A stretch of DNA of 49,960 nucleotides from Magnetococcales bacterium (GCA_015232395.1 JADFZT010000031.1:1-49960), one strand, 5' to 3'; shown: positions 38,672 through 47,682, numbered from the stretch's first letter. The notes: generated by a model not told the origin, from the sequence alone. A program made the numbers and translations.

Positions 38672-39109
38672 ATGCGGCCTGATTGGGATCAACACTGGAT
38701 GGAAGCGGCACAACTTGCAGCTCAGATGAGTACTTGTGCATCTGGACGCAAGGTAGGTGCGGTTTTTGTCCGGGACAAGCGGCTTCTTGCAACCGGTTTT
38801 AACGGCGTGCCCAGTGGCTATCCCCACCCAACCACGTGTGCCCGGCGGGAAGCAGGGGTGCCCAGTGGCCAGGGTTTGGACTTGTGCGTCTGTGCCCATG
38901 CCGAGGCCAACGGTGTGGCCAATGCAGCCCGATATGGCATGTCACTGGAAGGGGCAACGGTCTATGTCACTTGCCAGCCCTGCGCCGCCTGCATGGGTAT
39001 GCTGGCCAATGTGGGTGTCAATAAAGTGATTTTCGGCGGTACCTATCCCGATGAACGCTCCCAGGGGATCGCCGACCATGCTGGCATTAAACTCAGCTCC
39101 CTGGAGTGA
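38672..39109 (+). CDS. Deoxycytidylate (dCMP) deaminase family protein
   Basis: Zinc-dependent deaminase that converts dCMP to dUMP for thymidylate synthesis. 145 aa. Zinc ligands and the catalytic Glu are visible: HAEANG (His and Glu) and TCQPCAACM (the two Cys of PCxxC). RPDWDQHWMEAAQLAAQMSTC and GAVFVRDKRLLATGFNGVPSGYPHP are the conserved N-terminal blocks of the dCMP deaminase/ComEB branch. GGGGAG lies about nine bases before the ATG. A cytidylate-kinase-like gene lies convergent just after it. Action on another cytosine nucleotide cannot be excluded. Confidence 0.88.
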   Translation: MRPDWDQHWMEAAQLAAQMSTCASGRKVGAVFVRDKRLLATGFNGVPSGYPHPTTCARREAGVPSGQGLDLCVCAHAEANGVANAARYGMSLEGATVYVTCQPCAACMGMLANVGVNKVIFGGTYPDERSQGIADHAGIKLSSLE

Positions 39110-39366
39110 TGGGGAGGTTTTTTTTGATGAAAAGGTCTAGCCGGGTTGGGGATACAGAGCCGCGGATCAACTGAATCTTCAGGTGAGTCCAGGCGATTGG
39201 GGAGTGCCGCCTGATAGCTGAGTTCTCTGTGAAAAACCTAAAATGGGGTGGGGCAGAAAAAGATAAAGTAGGGCAGGGATAAAAAAAAGAGGGGCCTGCC
39301 AACAAGGGCGGAGGGAAAGGATACACCCCTCCCACTCCGCCACCTGTCAGCACGATCCAGGTCAGG

Positions 39367-40068
39367 TCAGGAAATATTGAAACCCATCTCCTTCATGGCA
39401 CTTGCGATAATCGCCACGGCCTGCTCATTGGTCAACCGATCCGTACTGAGGACCATGTCGAATTCACTGTCCAAGCTTACCGTCGGGTAGCGCTTGCGGA
39501 TTCTCTTGACGAACTTGGCCCGCTCCGCATCGACCTTTTCGATAAACTGAGCCGCCTTGCTCTTCTTAAGCTCCTTGCGTTTGGCTACCCGTTTGATGCA
39601 AGCCTTGCTGGACCCTTCGATCCGCACTCTGAAAACCGGACTCTTTTGGGGGATCAGCAGGTGGGCGCCACGACCGACGATGACGCCGCCGCTGGGGCAA
39701 ATATTCAGAATCACCTTGACCATATAGCGGTAAAAATTGTCCTTGGTGGTGCTTTTCTTGGCAAAAAAGGCGAGAACCAAGTCATCGACAATGGAAGGAA
39801 CCCGCTCATCCAGACGCTCCATCAGGTGCTTATCGGCTTTGGTTTCCTTGACGATGGCCTTCAGCAGATCACGATCATAGAGATGCACACCCAGTCGCTC
39901 AGCCAGTAGTTCGGAGATCTCAGCGCCTCCTGCCCCACAGCCTCTGGAGAGGGTCACCAGTGGCGGTGCAGGGGGGGAGGGGGGTGCTTCTTCGCCGTCC
40001 TTCGCCTCTTGTTGATAAAGCGCTACATTGACCAGGGTTTGGATGATTTCCAGTGAATTCTTTGTCAT
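39367..40068 (-). CDS. Cytidylate kinase-like family protein
   Basis: 233 aa. An N-terminal region of about 35 residues ends in a Pro-rich linker, followed by a P-loop kinase domain: TLSRGCGAGGAEISELLAERLG is the modified Walker A of the cytidylate kinase-like family (PF13189 type), LYDRDLLKAIVKET is the next conserved block, and VGRGAHLL and RVRIEGSSKACIKRVAKRK follow, the last containing LID-type basic residues. It is not the housekeeping Cmk. The substrate is unknown. It is convergent with the dCMP deaminase gene but they do not form an operon. Confidence 0.8.
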   Translation of the reverse strand: MTKNSLEIIQTLVNVALYQQEAKDGEEAPPSPPAPPLVTLSRGCGAGGAEISELLAERLGVHLYDRDLLKAIVKETKADKHLMERLDERVPSIVDDLVLAFFAKKSTTKDNFYRYMVKVILNICPSGGVIVGRGAHLLIPQKSPVFRVRIEGSSKACIKRVAKRKELKKSKAAQFIEKVDAERAKFVKRIRKRYPTVSLDSEFDMVLSTDRLTNEQAVAIIASAMKEMGFNIS

Positions 40069-40155
40069 TCTTGAAGACTCCTTGAATATCCCGGGGCAGC
40101 CCCCGGAAACGTCAGCTTATAACCGTTGGTTCAAACCCACCTGATAGGGATCCGA

Positions 40156-40362
40156 TCATCCGGGCATCTCCTTCCCGGAAAAAAGATGCAGAAAATTCCC
40201 CACCTGAACAGGGTGTGACTGCCACAGCCATGTTGCGGGAAAGATGTAGTGATCGATGCACGTTTCCATCTCTGCCAAGTGCATAAAAAATGCCAGCACT
40301 GCGTCTCCGGACAACATCCGGCTGAGAGGGTTTGTTTCACCCGCCGGAATCATACCCCACAT
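40156..40362 (-). CDS. Small hypothetical protein
   Basis: 68 aa beginning MWGMIPAGETNPLSRMLSG, rich in Phe, His, Leu and Met. AGGAAAG five bases before ATG 40362 is a reasonable ribosome site. A weak hydrophobic stretch (residues 20-35) is present but no clear membrane helix. No family is recognised. It could be a real small gene or a fragment. Confidence 0.35.
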   Translation of the reverse strand: MWGMIPAGETNPLSRMLSGDAVLAFFMHLAEMETCIDHYIFPATWLWQSHPVQVGNFLHLFSGKEMPG

Positions 40363-40690
40363 CGTTCTTTCCTACCACCTTCATGAAACGTTTTTCCATT
40401 GGGAAAGGGCTAAGATCGAAAGAGCGTTGAAAAATCGATATCCCGGTTGGTGGCACCAGGGAAGGGGAAGCTCTGTATCAGAGCAGTGATAGGCTCGATC
40501 AAACGGATGTATTGCTGGAAATCAGGAAAACGGGACCGATAGATGACACGAAATGGTCGTAGCCAACCAGCTTTCAAAAATTGATTGACCGCCAGATCTG
40601 ACCGGGAGTGGTTATCTCCCCCCCCAGGACTGACCATGATCCGAAAGATCCAACCACTGCCCCCCCTCTATGCCTGACTGCAAAAAGACG

Positions 40691-40728
40691 AAAGGGGCTG
40701 CCAGCCATCAGCCAGCAACCCCTTTTCG
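40691..40728 (-). terminator. Probable rho-independent terminator of ppk2
   Basis: AAAGGGG and CCCCTTTT pair around a stem-loop rich in GC/AGCC repeats. On the minus strand the hairpin follows the ppk2 stop by about 27 bases and is followed by CGTCTTTTT. Confidence 0.65.
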
Positions 40729-40754
40729 ACATTGATGCTACGGCAAGGCAAAAA

Positions 40755-41600
40755 TCAGTCGATGCCGATCTCTTCTTGAACAGTACGCACGATGTTCTTG
40801 TCGTAGGTCAGACCGGTTTTCGGTTTACCCTTGTAATTCATCTTGCTCAAGAAATATTTGATGCTGTTGATCCGAGCCTGCTTTTTGCAGTCGGATTTGA
40901 TGATGGTCCAAGGGCACTCGGCGGTGGAGGAGTAGAAAAAGGTGTCTTCCTTGGCCTTGGTGTAGTCTTCCCACTTGTCTTGGGATTCCTTGTCCACCGG
41001 GCTCAGTTTCCACTGCTTGAGGGGATCCTGTGAGCGTTTGTTGAAGCGGCGCAGCTGCTCTGACTTGGAGACGGAAAAATAAAACTTGAAGAGGATGATT
41101 CCGGAAGCCACCAGCATCCGCTCGAATTCGGGCACGGAGCGGAGATATTCACGGACCTCGTCCTTGGTGCAGAAACCCATCACCCGTTCCACGCCGGAGC
41201 GGTTATACCAGCTGCGGTCGAAGAAGCAGATCTCACCTTCGGAGGGGAGATGCTGGACGTAGCGTTGGAAGTACCACTGACCTCTTTCCTTATTGGTCGG
41301 TTTATCGAGGGCCACAACCCGGCAACCGCGGGGATTCATGTGCTCAATAAAACGCTTGATGGTACCACCCTTACCTGAGGCATCACGGCCTTCGAAGAGG
41401 GCCACAACCCGGAGACCTTTTTCCTTGACCGTGCTCTGCATTTTGAGAAGCTCAATATGCAGGGGGGTCATCATTTCCAGATATTCGGGTTCTTTCATCT
41501 TTTTGATTTTGGGTCCGGCTTTGCGCTTGGCTTGTTTGCTGCCGGCTCCGAGGACGATATCGGTCATCGTGATTTTCTCCTGTTCCTTCTTTTTGGCCAT
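40755..41600 (-). CDS. ppk2: Polyphosphate kinase 2
   Basis: Transfers phosphate between polyphosphate and nucleoside phosphates. 281 aa, a single PPK2 domain. Walker A GRDASGKGG (after VVALFE), lid-region GCRVVALDKPTNKERGQWYF, Walker B FFDRSWYNRSGVERV, and RRFNKRSQDPLKQWKLSPVD are intact family blocks. ATG 41600 was chosen because the first nine codons of the longer frame (TTG 41627) are not family-like; the ribosome site is weak (AAGGGA, 12 bases). Single-domain PPK2 enzymes mostly use polyphosphate to phosphorylate ADP or GDP, but subclass cannot be read safely here. The divergent gene encodes a CHAD protein that probably binds polyphosphate. Confidence 0.95.
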   Translation of the reverse strand: MAKKKEQEKITMTDIVLGAGSKQAKRKAGPKIKKMKEPEYLEMMTPLHIELLKMQSTVKEKGLRVVALFEGRDASGKGGTIKRFIEHMNPRGCRVVALDKPTNKERGQWYFQRYVQHLPSEGEICFFDRSWYNRSGVERVMGFCTKDEVREYLRSVPEFERMLVASGIILFKFYFSVSKSEQLRRFNKRSQDPLKQWKLSPVDKESQDKWEDYTKAKEDTFFYSSTAECPWTIIKSDCKKQARINSIKYFLSKMNYKGKPKTGLTYDKNIVRTVQEEIGID

Positions 41601-42100
41601 GACTAGTCTAATCCCTTTCCAAAGCAAAGCCTGTTAAGCTAACGTTTTTAATGAAGAAGGGAAGCTCCCCTCCATCCCAGCCCATGAAAGCTTGGAAGCG
41701 ACTTTCACGGTAGTTTGGATCCTGTTTTGGCATCCCCACTTCAAGGTTTACCGCTAAAGAGTGTACACCCTTTGCAGATCCGGCCATGAGTTCCTTGGAG
41801 CTTCCAAAGGTTTCCCAGACTCTTTTCCCAGAGCCATGCTAAACGGGATGGAAGTCAAAACAGCATGTGACTATAATTGCCGATCCACATGAATGTCCAG
41901 TCCAATTTGACACCAAAGTGGATTTGCCAAGCCCGGGTTGGGGCGGAATGGATACGCCTTTTTGGCCTAATTTCCAATTAATTCAAGGTGAACCACCCAA
42001 CCCTACCAAGCCACTTGTGCAGATTGAGTAGACATTTTCTCCTCAAAAAGAGTATGATAGCCGATCAGATTTCACCAAGTTTTAGGAGTCAATACCTTCA
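41601..42100. other. Divergent promoter region between ppk2 and the CHAD gene
   Basis: About 500 bases without a gene. No Pho box of the CTGTCAT type was recognised. AGGAG at about 42082-42086 is the likely ribosome site for the CHAD gene. A shared promoter region would fit joint control of the two polyphosphate genes. Confidence 0.5.
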
Positions 42101-43033
42101 ATGGCAGCTAAATCCAAAAGTAAACAGAGTGATATACATGCTACCCAAAGCACTGAAGAGGCCTTTGAATCCATTCTGCGGAAAAATTATGCGTATATGC
42201 TGGAATGGGAACCCATCGCCTACAAGGGTGAAGATATCGAAGGAGTCCACCAGGTCCGCGTAGCCTATCGTCGCATGCGCTCAGCCCTGGTGATCTATCG
42301 CAAGGCCATCCCCAGGACAGCCACCGACGCCATTGCCAACGAAATGCGTTGGGCTGCCGGTCAGATGGGCCCGGCTCGGGATCTGGACGTTTTCATTGAT
42401 GAAGGCCTCCAGGCCATGTCCAGCCGGATCCCCCTGGCGAACGGCGAAAAGAAAATGCTCGAACTGGCCATAAAACACCAAAAAACGGCCTACACCCAAG
42501 TACGTCGGACCATCAGCTCCGCCCGCTACAAAAAATTCAAATCCAATTTCGAAACCTGGCTGGATGAAAAAGGGTGGCGAAATGAGGGAATTCCAGAGAA
42601 AAATCTGAGCCTTCTGGATAAAGGGGTCACCAAATATGCGGTCAAGGTACTCAACAAACGTTTCACCCAGGTTTTGACCGCAGGCGAAGCCATGGATAAG
42701 ATGGGGGACGAGGAGCTGCACCAGCTGCGTATCGACTGCAAAAAGCTGCGCTATGCCACGGAATTTTTCACCCCCCTCTTCAACAAAGACGGTATGGCCA
42801 ACTTTACCCTTCACCTCAAGGGATTACAGGGCTTGCTGGGTGTGATGAACGATGTCGCCGTACTCCCCGGCCTGTTGGAAATCCTGCTCAAGGATGAAGA
42901 GGATCCGGAAGTCATCCAATATGCCGGGTCCATCATCGGTTGGCGGGCACGTCAATATGAGGAGATTCGGGGCCAACTGGATGATCGTTGGAGCACTTTT
43001 GCCAACTCCTCCTTCCCCTGGTTGCGGAAATAA
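42101..43033 (+). CDS. CHAD-domain protein (polyphosphate-associated)
   Basis: 310 aa, all-helical. CHAD domains bind inorganic polyphosphate through conserved His, Arg and Lys residues on helices. The conserved sites are visible in both halves: VHQVRVAYRRMRSALVIYR and RDLDVFIDE in the first, LHQLRIDCKKLRYATEFF and LQGLLGVMNDVAVLP in the second. No CYTH domain is fused. Its start (ATG 42101) is preceded by AGGAG about 14 bases away, a long spacing. The divergent neighbour is polyphosphate kinase 2, so a role on polyphosphate granules is likely. It ends at a strong terminator. Confidence 0.92.
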   Translation: MAAKSKSKQSDIHATQSTEEAFESILRKNYAYMLEWEPIAYKGEDIEGVHQVRVAYRRMRSALVIYRKAIPRTATDAIANEMRWAAGQMGPARDLDVFIDEGLQAMSSRIPLANGEKKMLELAIKHQKTAYTQVRRTISSARYKKFKSNFETWLDEKGWRNEGIPEKNLSLLDKGVTKYAVKVLNKRFTQVLTAGEAMDKMGDEELHQLRIDCKKLRYATEFFTPLFNKDGMANFTLHLKGLQGLLGVMNDVAVLPGLLEILLKDEEDPEVIQYAGSIIGWRARQYEEIRGQLDDRWSTFANSSFPWLRK

Positions 43034-43130
43034 ACGCCCAGATAAATCTCAACCCCCCTCGGGATATGGACATCCACTTTCGTGGGGAGCAGCAACGGTT
43101 GGAATCAATAGACCCGCTGCCAAAAATCAA

Positions 43131-43172
43131 AAAAAACGGAGCGCCCTTTTTTTCTGGCGCTCCGTTTTTTTT
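43131..43172. terminator. Strong bidirectional terminator
   Basis: A perfect 15-bp stem (AAAAAACGGAGCGCC with GGCGCTCCGTTTTTT) surrounds a short T-rich loop and is followed by T8. It ends the CHAD transcript and could also stop transcription from the bactofilin side. Confidence 0.95.
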
Positions 43173-43307
43173 GGCGGTCAAATTTTCAAAAACCGGCTGG
43201 TTTGCTCAAACGGGTCAAGGAGCCCGCCCGGCACTCAATAAACTTCAGACGATTATTTCAAGCCAGGACAAAATTCCGATTCCAGGCTTGGTTTACTATC
43301 CGGCAGC

Positions 43308-43333
43308 GTCATTCCCGGCAAGAGTCCCGGGAT
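43308..43333. repeat. Imperfect GTCATTCCCGG palindrome
   Basis: ATTCCCGG pairs with CCCGGGAT with one mismatch and one G-T pair around CAAGAG. It begins with the same GTCATTCC as the repeats at 10569 and 29838 and may be a decayed relative. Confidence 0.4.
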
Positions 43334-43458
43334 AAATTCGGCTGTCACATTTGTCCCGTTTTCCGATGCCGTAGCGTGACTTGCTACCTTGTCTGAATGG
43401 AGGATGGCCACCGGCACCAAGCCAGGGCTGAATTTTGCATCTTCTCTTGGGTTTGGCC

Positions 43459-43932
43459 TCACTTTTCCTCCTTGGCCAATGCGGCATAGAATGCCTGCAA
43501 TTCCGCCTCACCGGTTTCTTTTTCGGGCTGTTCCTGGGGTTGAGTCTGGGCAGAGTCCTGCGTCCCAGCTGGAGAGCGGGTTTGGCTTTCCCCTTCAAAA
43601 ATACTTTTCGGATCCATCACCAGCTTGCGGGAATAGACCTGGCCAACCATCCGGCCACCGGCCAAAATTTCAATTTCATCGCAGTCGGCATTGCCGAACA
43701 TATTGCCAGAGACGATCAGCTTGGAGGCATGCACCTCCCCTTCAACCCGCCCCTTGCGCCCGACGGAAACCAGGTTGGTAGAGTGAATGGGGCCCACCAG
43801 CTCCCCATCGATGTGTAGCCGACAATCGACGCGAACTTCTCCCGTCACTTTTGTGCCAGCTGCAATGATGGCGGTGTTTGATCGGTCAGCCTTCGATTGA
43901 CCAGCTGCAGCAAAGAGGGCCATTTGATCCAT
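43459..43932 (-). CDS. Bactofilin family cytoskeletal protein
   Basis: 157 aa. Bactofilins polymerise into filaments near the membrane and position cell-wall enzymes. The beta-helix core (about 20-110) starts with NTAIIAAGTKVTGEV and has hydrophobic repeats such as LHIDGELVGPIHSTNLVSVG and GEVHASKLIVSGNMFG, the family pattern. The C-terminal ~45 residues are Gln, Glu and Pro-rich and likely disordered. The start is ATG 43932 or ATG 43923; the nearby AAGGAG is two or eleven bases away. It overlaps the end of the upstream M23 peptidase gene by up to 88 bases, and the pair forms a typical bactofilin-peptidase operon as in cells with curved or stalked shape. Confidence 0.92.
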   Translation of the reverse strand: MDQMALFAAAGQSKADRSNTAIIAAGTKVTGEVRVDCRLHIDGELVGPIHSTNLVSVGRKGRVEGEVHASKLIVSGNMFGNADCDEIEILAGGRMVGQVYSRKLVMDPKSIFEGESQTRSPAGTQDSAQTQPQEQPEKETGEAELQAFYAALAKEEK

Positions 43933-44888
43933 TTCTCCTTATTAAAAACGACGTCATAGTTGTCCATACCCCACTCCATGAATGGAGCGGGATCCAGACG
44001 TCTGTGGTTGAAGCGTACCTCATAATGAAGATGGGGACCGCTGCTGAGACCGCTGTTGCCCGTGCGCCCCAGGATATCCCCCCGTCTGACAAATTCGCCG
44101 TTTTTGACGCTCACCTCCGCCAAATGGCCGAATGCGGTTTTGAAGCCGTAGTTATGGCGCACAAGGATGAGATTGCCGTAACCGCTTTTTTTGTGAAAAC
44201 CCGCCCACTCCACCACCCCGTCTGCCGTGGCATGAATAGGGGTATTCATATCAGCGGCCAGATCCACGGCACGATGCCACTCCTTTTTTTTCAGAGTGGG
44301 ATGAATGCGTTTGGCGTAGGGGCTGTTGATCCCCTCGAAGGGAACGGGGTAACCATTGGGAATGTTGTTGAGCAACATTTTTTTCTGGCTGAGAGTCAGT
44401 GAGGCCACATGTACCCGTTCCTGGAGGGTCTGATTGACCTGGGCAGCCAGGCCGATCTCCCCTTCCAGACTTTCCACCCGGGCACCGATCTCCTTGAGCG
44501 CCTTATCCTGATCACCAAACATTTGCCCCGCCATCAGGATCCGCTGGGAGAGGGTATTACCCTCAATCACCTCGACCCCGATCATCTCTTCAATCGCCAT
44601 CACCTGCTGACTGATATCGTCAAACTCCCGCATTTTTTCATTAAACCGCCGAATCAGATGCTCATTTTCCCGCATCAGGGAGGTCAGCATATGGGGGGGT
44701 TGATCTGGTTGGATACTCTGCTGGGCTGGGAGCAAATCACCTTGATTGACCATCACGCCAATAGCCATCACAGCCCCACCGACCGCAGCGACCAGAGAGC
44801 CTTGCATCAGATATTTGACGGCTTTGTGAACTTGGTAATGTTTGGATCCGGTGACATCTGTAACGGAAATGGTCAGGTACTTACGCAT
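43845..44888 (-). CDS. M23 family metallopeptidase (LytM-like, membrane-anchored)
   Basis: Peptidoglycan endopeptidase, 347 aa from ATG 44888; the frame is open to 45056 but that part lacks similarity. A cytoplasmic tail of about 30 residues precedes one transmembrane helix (about 30-50), then a periplasmic coiled coil (about 70-165) and the M23 domain (about 190-310). Zinc ligands are visible: His 205 and Asp 209 (HRAVDLAA) and His 288 (HLHYEV), with His 255 and His 286 as catalytic residues. All are intact, so the enzyme should be active. The downstream bactofilin gene overlaps this one, and the two probably act together in shaping the cell wall. Confidence 0.93.
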   Translation of the reverse strand: MRKYLTISVTDVTGSKHYQVHKAVKYLMQGSLVAAVGGAVMAIGVMVNQGDLLPAQQSIQPDQPPHMLTSLMRENEHLIRRFNEKMREFDDISQQVMAIEEMIGVEVIEGNTLSQRILMAGQMFGDQDKALKEIGARVESLEGEIGLAAQVNQTLQERVHVASLTLSQKKMLLNNIPNGYPVPFEGINSPYAKRIHPTLKKKEWHRAVDLAADMNTPIHATADGVVEWAGFHKKSGYGNLILVRHNYGFKTAFGHLAEVSVKNGEFVRRGDILGRTGNSGLSSGPHLHYEVRFNHRRLDPAPFMEWGMDNYDVVFNKEKWIKWPSLLQLVNRRLTDQTPPSLQLAQK

Positions 44889-45375
44889 GGATTTCGGTAC
44901 TTTCCTATCGGAAAAAATGACCGGTTGATCGGTATATTCAGCCCCTTTTTGCCTGTCATTCCGGAGTGGGTGATCCCTGGCTCCAGAGTAGAGGGTGGTT
45001 AGCAATTCCCATGCCTGATCCCAGACCTGCTCAATCCACAAATAATTATCGTTCATTTACAGATAGAGACGATGAGGTTTTTCATTTTTTACCGACTGAT
45101 TCTCCCCGAAAAACCCAACCATTGGGGTCTCAATCCTTTTCTGAAAGGGCCTGTCCCGATCACCAGTCCAAGGGAGGTATGGGCACTTTTCTGAGCATTT
45201 ATGCGCCACATAGACTCCATCCAGCGGCTATTCCCAAACACATTCAAACCTGATTTGCCATCCATCCAGACAAACCGGTCTGCCCTGATGTGGATTGTCA
45301 ATTTTCACCCGATTGCTTTATGCTGCCGCCTTGACGCTGTTCGATCCCCCCCAAAAAAGTCAGACCTATCCGCCC
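44889..45375. other. Divergent intergenic region upstream of the M23 and oxidoreductase genes
   Basis: About 490 bases without a credible gene. The in-frame extension of the M23 frame (to 45056) covers part of it but lacks similarity and a ribosome site. Promoters for both flanking genes should be here; none was clear. Confidence 0.45.
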
Positions 45376-47448
45376 ATGAATTCCTCTGACACACCTTCCG
45401 CCCCATCATTCAATCAGCACACCACCACCTGTCCCCTGGATTGCCCCGGGGCCTGCGCCCTGTTGGTGCGTGTGGAGGAAGGACGGCTGCTGGAGGTCAA
45501 GGGCAATCCGGACCATCCCTTCACCCAAGGGGCCATCTGCGGCAAAGTGACCCGCTTTCGGGAAATACAGGAAGGCCCCCGCATCGCCACCCCCCTGATC
45601 CGCACCGGCGCCAAAGGGTCCGGTCAATTTCGCCAGGCGGGGTGGGAGGAGGCTCTGGATCTGGTGGTAAAGCGGTTACGGGTGATTATCGACCAACACG
45701 GCTCCGAAGCGATCTTTCCCTACCACTATGGCGGCACTATGGGACTTGTGCAGGGTCGTGCCATGGAGCGTTTGACCCATGCAGCCTGCTTTTCCCGCAT
45801 GAACCGCAACATCTGCTATGCCATCGGTTGGGCTGGGTGGCGCAGGGGTGTGGGGCTTGCGGTGGGACCAGCTCCCCAGGAAATGGCTGAGAGCGATCTG
45901 ATCATCCTCTGGGGCATCAATGCCACGGCCACCCACATCACCCTGATGCATTGGGTCAAAAAAGCCCGCAAGAGGGGTGCGAAGCTTGTGGTGGTGGATC
46001 CCTATCGCAACCGCACTGCCCACCTGGCCGACCTGCACATCGCCCCCAAACCAGGGAGTGACGGGGCGTTGGCGGCGGCGATGATGAACGTCTTGCTGGC
46101 CGAAGGCTTGGCTGACCTCGATTATCTACAACGCAAGACTGACTTTAACGAAGAGCTAAAAGCCCACCTGGCTACCCGCACGCCAGAATGGGCTGCCCCC
46201 CTGACCGGGCTCTCTGAGAAGAGCATCCGTGCGTTTGCCAAACTGTATGGTCAAGCGCGTGCCCCCTTCATCCGCCTGGGGTTGGGGATGAGTCGGCAAA
46301 AAAATGGGGCGGTCAACACCCATGCGGTCTCCTGCCTCCCGGCCATCACCGGCGCCTGGCAGCGCAAGGGAGGTGGTGCGCTCTTTGCCACCGGAGACGC
46401 CTTTTCAATAAAGAGCGAGGCGGTCAATCAACAAAGCCTCATGGAAAAGCCCACCCGGGTGCTGGACATGAGTCGCCTGGGACAATATCTCACCGACCCA
46501 ACCACAGCCATCAAAAGCCTGCTGGTCTTCAACGCCAACCCTGCCGGCTCCTGCCCGGATTTAACCCGGGTTCACAAGGGGCTCCTTCGGGAGGATCTCT
46601 TTACAGTGGTCCACGAACTGGTGATGAGCGATACCGCCCGCTTGGCTGATGTGGTGCTTCCCGCTACCTCCTTTTTGGAACACGCCGACCTTTATAAATC
46701 CTACGGTCAATATACCTTGCAATATGCCGAGCCGGTTTTGCCCCCTTTTGAACAGGCCCGCTGCAACCACGATGTGGTGAATGCATTGGCCAAAGGCCTG
46801 GGGCTTTCGGAAAGATCTCCTAGCTTCAGCCTGACGGATGAAGAGACGGTGGGGCAAGTATTGGCGGATTCCCAGCTCCCTCCAGCAGACAATTGGCATG
46901 GCTTAAGCTGGTTGGACTGTGCTCCCAGCTGGGAGGAGCGTCACTTCCTGAACGGCTTTCCCCAGCCGGATCGCCGTTTCCATTTTTTTCCGGGATGGCC
47001 GGATCAGAGCATGCCCCCCATGCCCGACCACTGGCCGGTCAACCGTCGAGATCTACCGGAAGCCAAGCGCTATCCTCTGGATTTCATGACTCCCCCCGCT
47101 TTGGATGTGCTCAACACCACCTTCACCTCAGCCCCCGAAGCCACCAGGCGTCGCGGTCCCCCAACGCTCTGGATCCACCCGGAAGATGCCGCAAGCCGGG
47201 GAATCGGGGAGGGGGATCCTGTTGCAGTGTTCAATGATCTGGCGCGTCTGAGCCTCACAGCCCATGTCACCACCGATGTCTCTCCCGGGCTCTGTCTGGC
47301 AGAGACCAATTTCAAAGCCGAAGAGTTTCCCGAAGGGATCTCCTTAAACGCCCTCTCTCATAGCGACCCGGTCGCCCCTGATACCGGACCCGCTTTTCAC
47401 GATAATCGCGTGGAGGTGATAAAAATCGAGAAGGCAGGGGAGAGCTGA
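45376..47448 (+). CDS. Molybdopterin oxidoreductase (DMSO reductase family)
   Basis: 690 aa. Cytoplasmic or exported Mo/W-bis-MGD enzyme with an N-terminal [4Fe-4S] site: CPLDCPGAC and the fourth Cys in AICGKV. There is no twin-arginine signal, so it is probably cytoplasmic. Conserved family blocks include GGTMGLVQGRAMERLTHAAC, ILWGINATATHI, KLVVVDPYRNRTA, FIRLGLGMSRQKNGAV, SLLVFNANPAGSCPD and LADVVLPATSFLEHAD. The C-terminal domain (about 580-690) begins PPALDVLNTTF and carries GRDxA-like dihydrofolate-free cofactor contacts. Substrate unknown; formate-like or other small molecule possible. The ATG at 45376 has no clear ribosome site. Its last codons lie inside a 46-bp tandem repeat. Confidence 0.87.
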   Translation: MNSSDTPSAPSFNQHTTTCPLDCPGACALLVRVEEGRLLEVKGNPDHPFTQGAICGKVTRFREIQEGPRIATPLIRTGAKGSGQFRQAGWEEALDLVVKRLRVIIDQHGSEAIFPYHYGGTMGLVQGRAMERLTHAACFSRMNRNICYAIGWAGWRRGVGLAVGPAPQEMAESDLIILWGINATATHITLMHWVKKARKRGAKLVVVDPYRNRTAHLADLHIAPKPGSDGALAAAMMNVLLAEGLADLDYLQRKTDFNEELKAHLATRTPEWAAPLTGLSEKSIRAFAKLYGQARAPFIRLGLGMSRQKNGAVNTHAVSCLPAITGAWQRKGGGALFATGDAFSIKSEAVNQQSLMEKPTRVLDMSRLGQYLTDPTTAIKSLLVFNANPAGSCPDLTRVHKGLLREDLFTVVHELVMSDTARLADVVLPATSFLEHADLYKSYGQYTLQYAEPVLPPFEQARCNHDVVNALAKGLGLSERSPSFSLTDEETVGQVLADSQLPPADNWHGLSWLDCAPSWEERHFLNGFPQPDRRFHFFPGWPDQSMPPMPDHWPVNRRDLPEAKRYPLDFMTPPALDVLNTTFTSAPEATRRRGPPTLWIHPEDAASRGIGEGDPVAVFNDLARLSLTAHVTTDVSPGLCLAETNFKAEEFPEGISLNALSHSDPVAPDTGPAFHDNRVEVIKIEKAGES

Positions 47449-47640
47449 AGCCAAAATGGTCGCGATGAAAACCAAAAGGGCAGGGGAGAGATGAAGCCAA
47501 AATGGCCGTGATGAAAACCAAAAGGGCAGGGGAGAGCTGAAGCCAAAATGGTCGTGATGAAAAACAAAAGAGCAGGGGAGAGATGAAGCCAAAATGGTCG
47601 TGATGAAAACCAAAAGGGCAGGGGAGAGATGAAGCCAAGC
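47434..47640. repeat. 46-bp tandem repeat, four and a half copies
   Basis: The GCAGGGGAGAG marker recurs at 47434, 47480, 47526, 47572 and 47618, exactly 46 bases apart. Each unit also has GAAGCCAAAATGG and GATGAAAACCAAAAG. The first copy contains the stop codon of the oxidoreductase gene. 46 is not a multiple of three, so no repeated peptide is encoded. Only single-base differences separate the copies, so it is recent. Confidence 0.92.
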
Positions 47641-47682
47641 CAGAGGAAGGGGGGAGGGCGATAATATCGGGGTTTTGGGAGC

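Larger units (their letters stand above)
40069..40754. other. Intergenic region between the kinase-like gene and ppk2
   Basis: About 690 bases. It contains a possible 68-codon gene on the minus strand (40156-40362, listed separately), the ppk2 terminator (40691-40728) and a 75-codon minus frame at 40410-40637 that has no ribosome site and no recognised similarity. Both frames could be decayed pieces of an older gene. Nothing else is recognised. Confidence 0.45.
43034..43458. other. Intergenic region between the CHAD and bactofilin genes
   Basis: It contains the strong terminator at 43131-43172 and an imperfect GTCATTCCCGG hairpin at about 43308-43333. The remaining ~300 bases show nothing recognisable. 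The genes on both sides are convergent, so no promoter is needed here. Confidence 0.55.
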
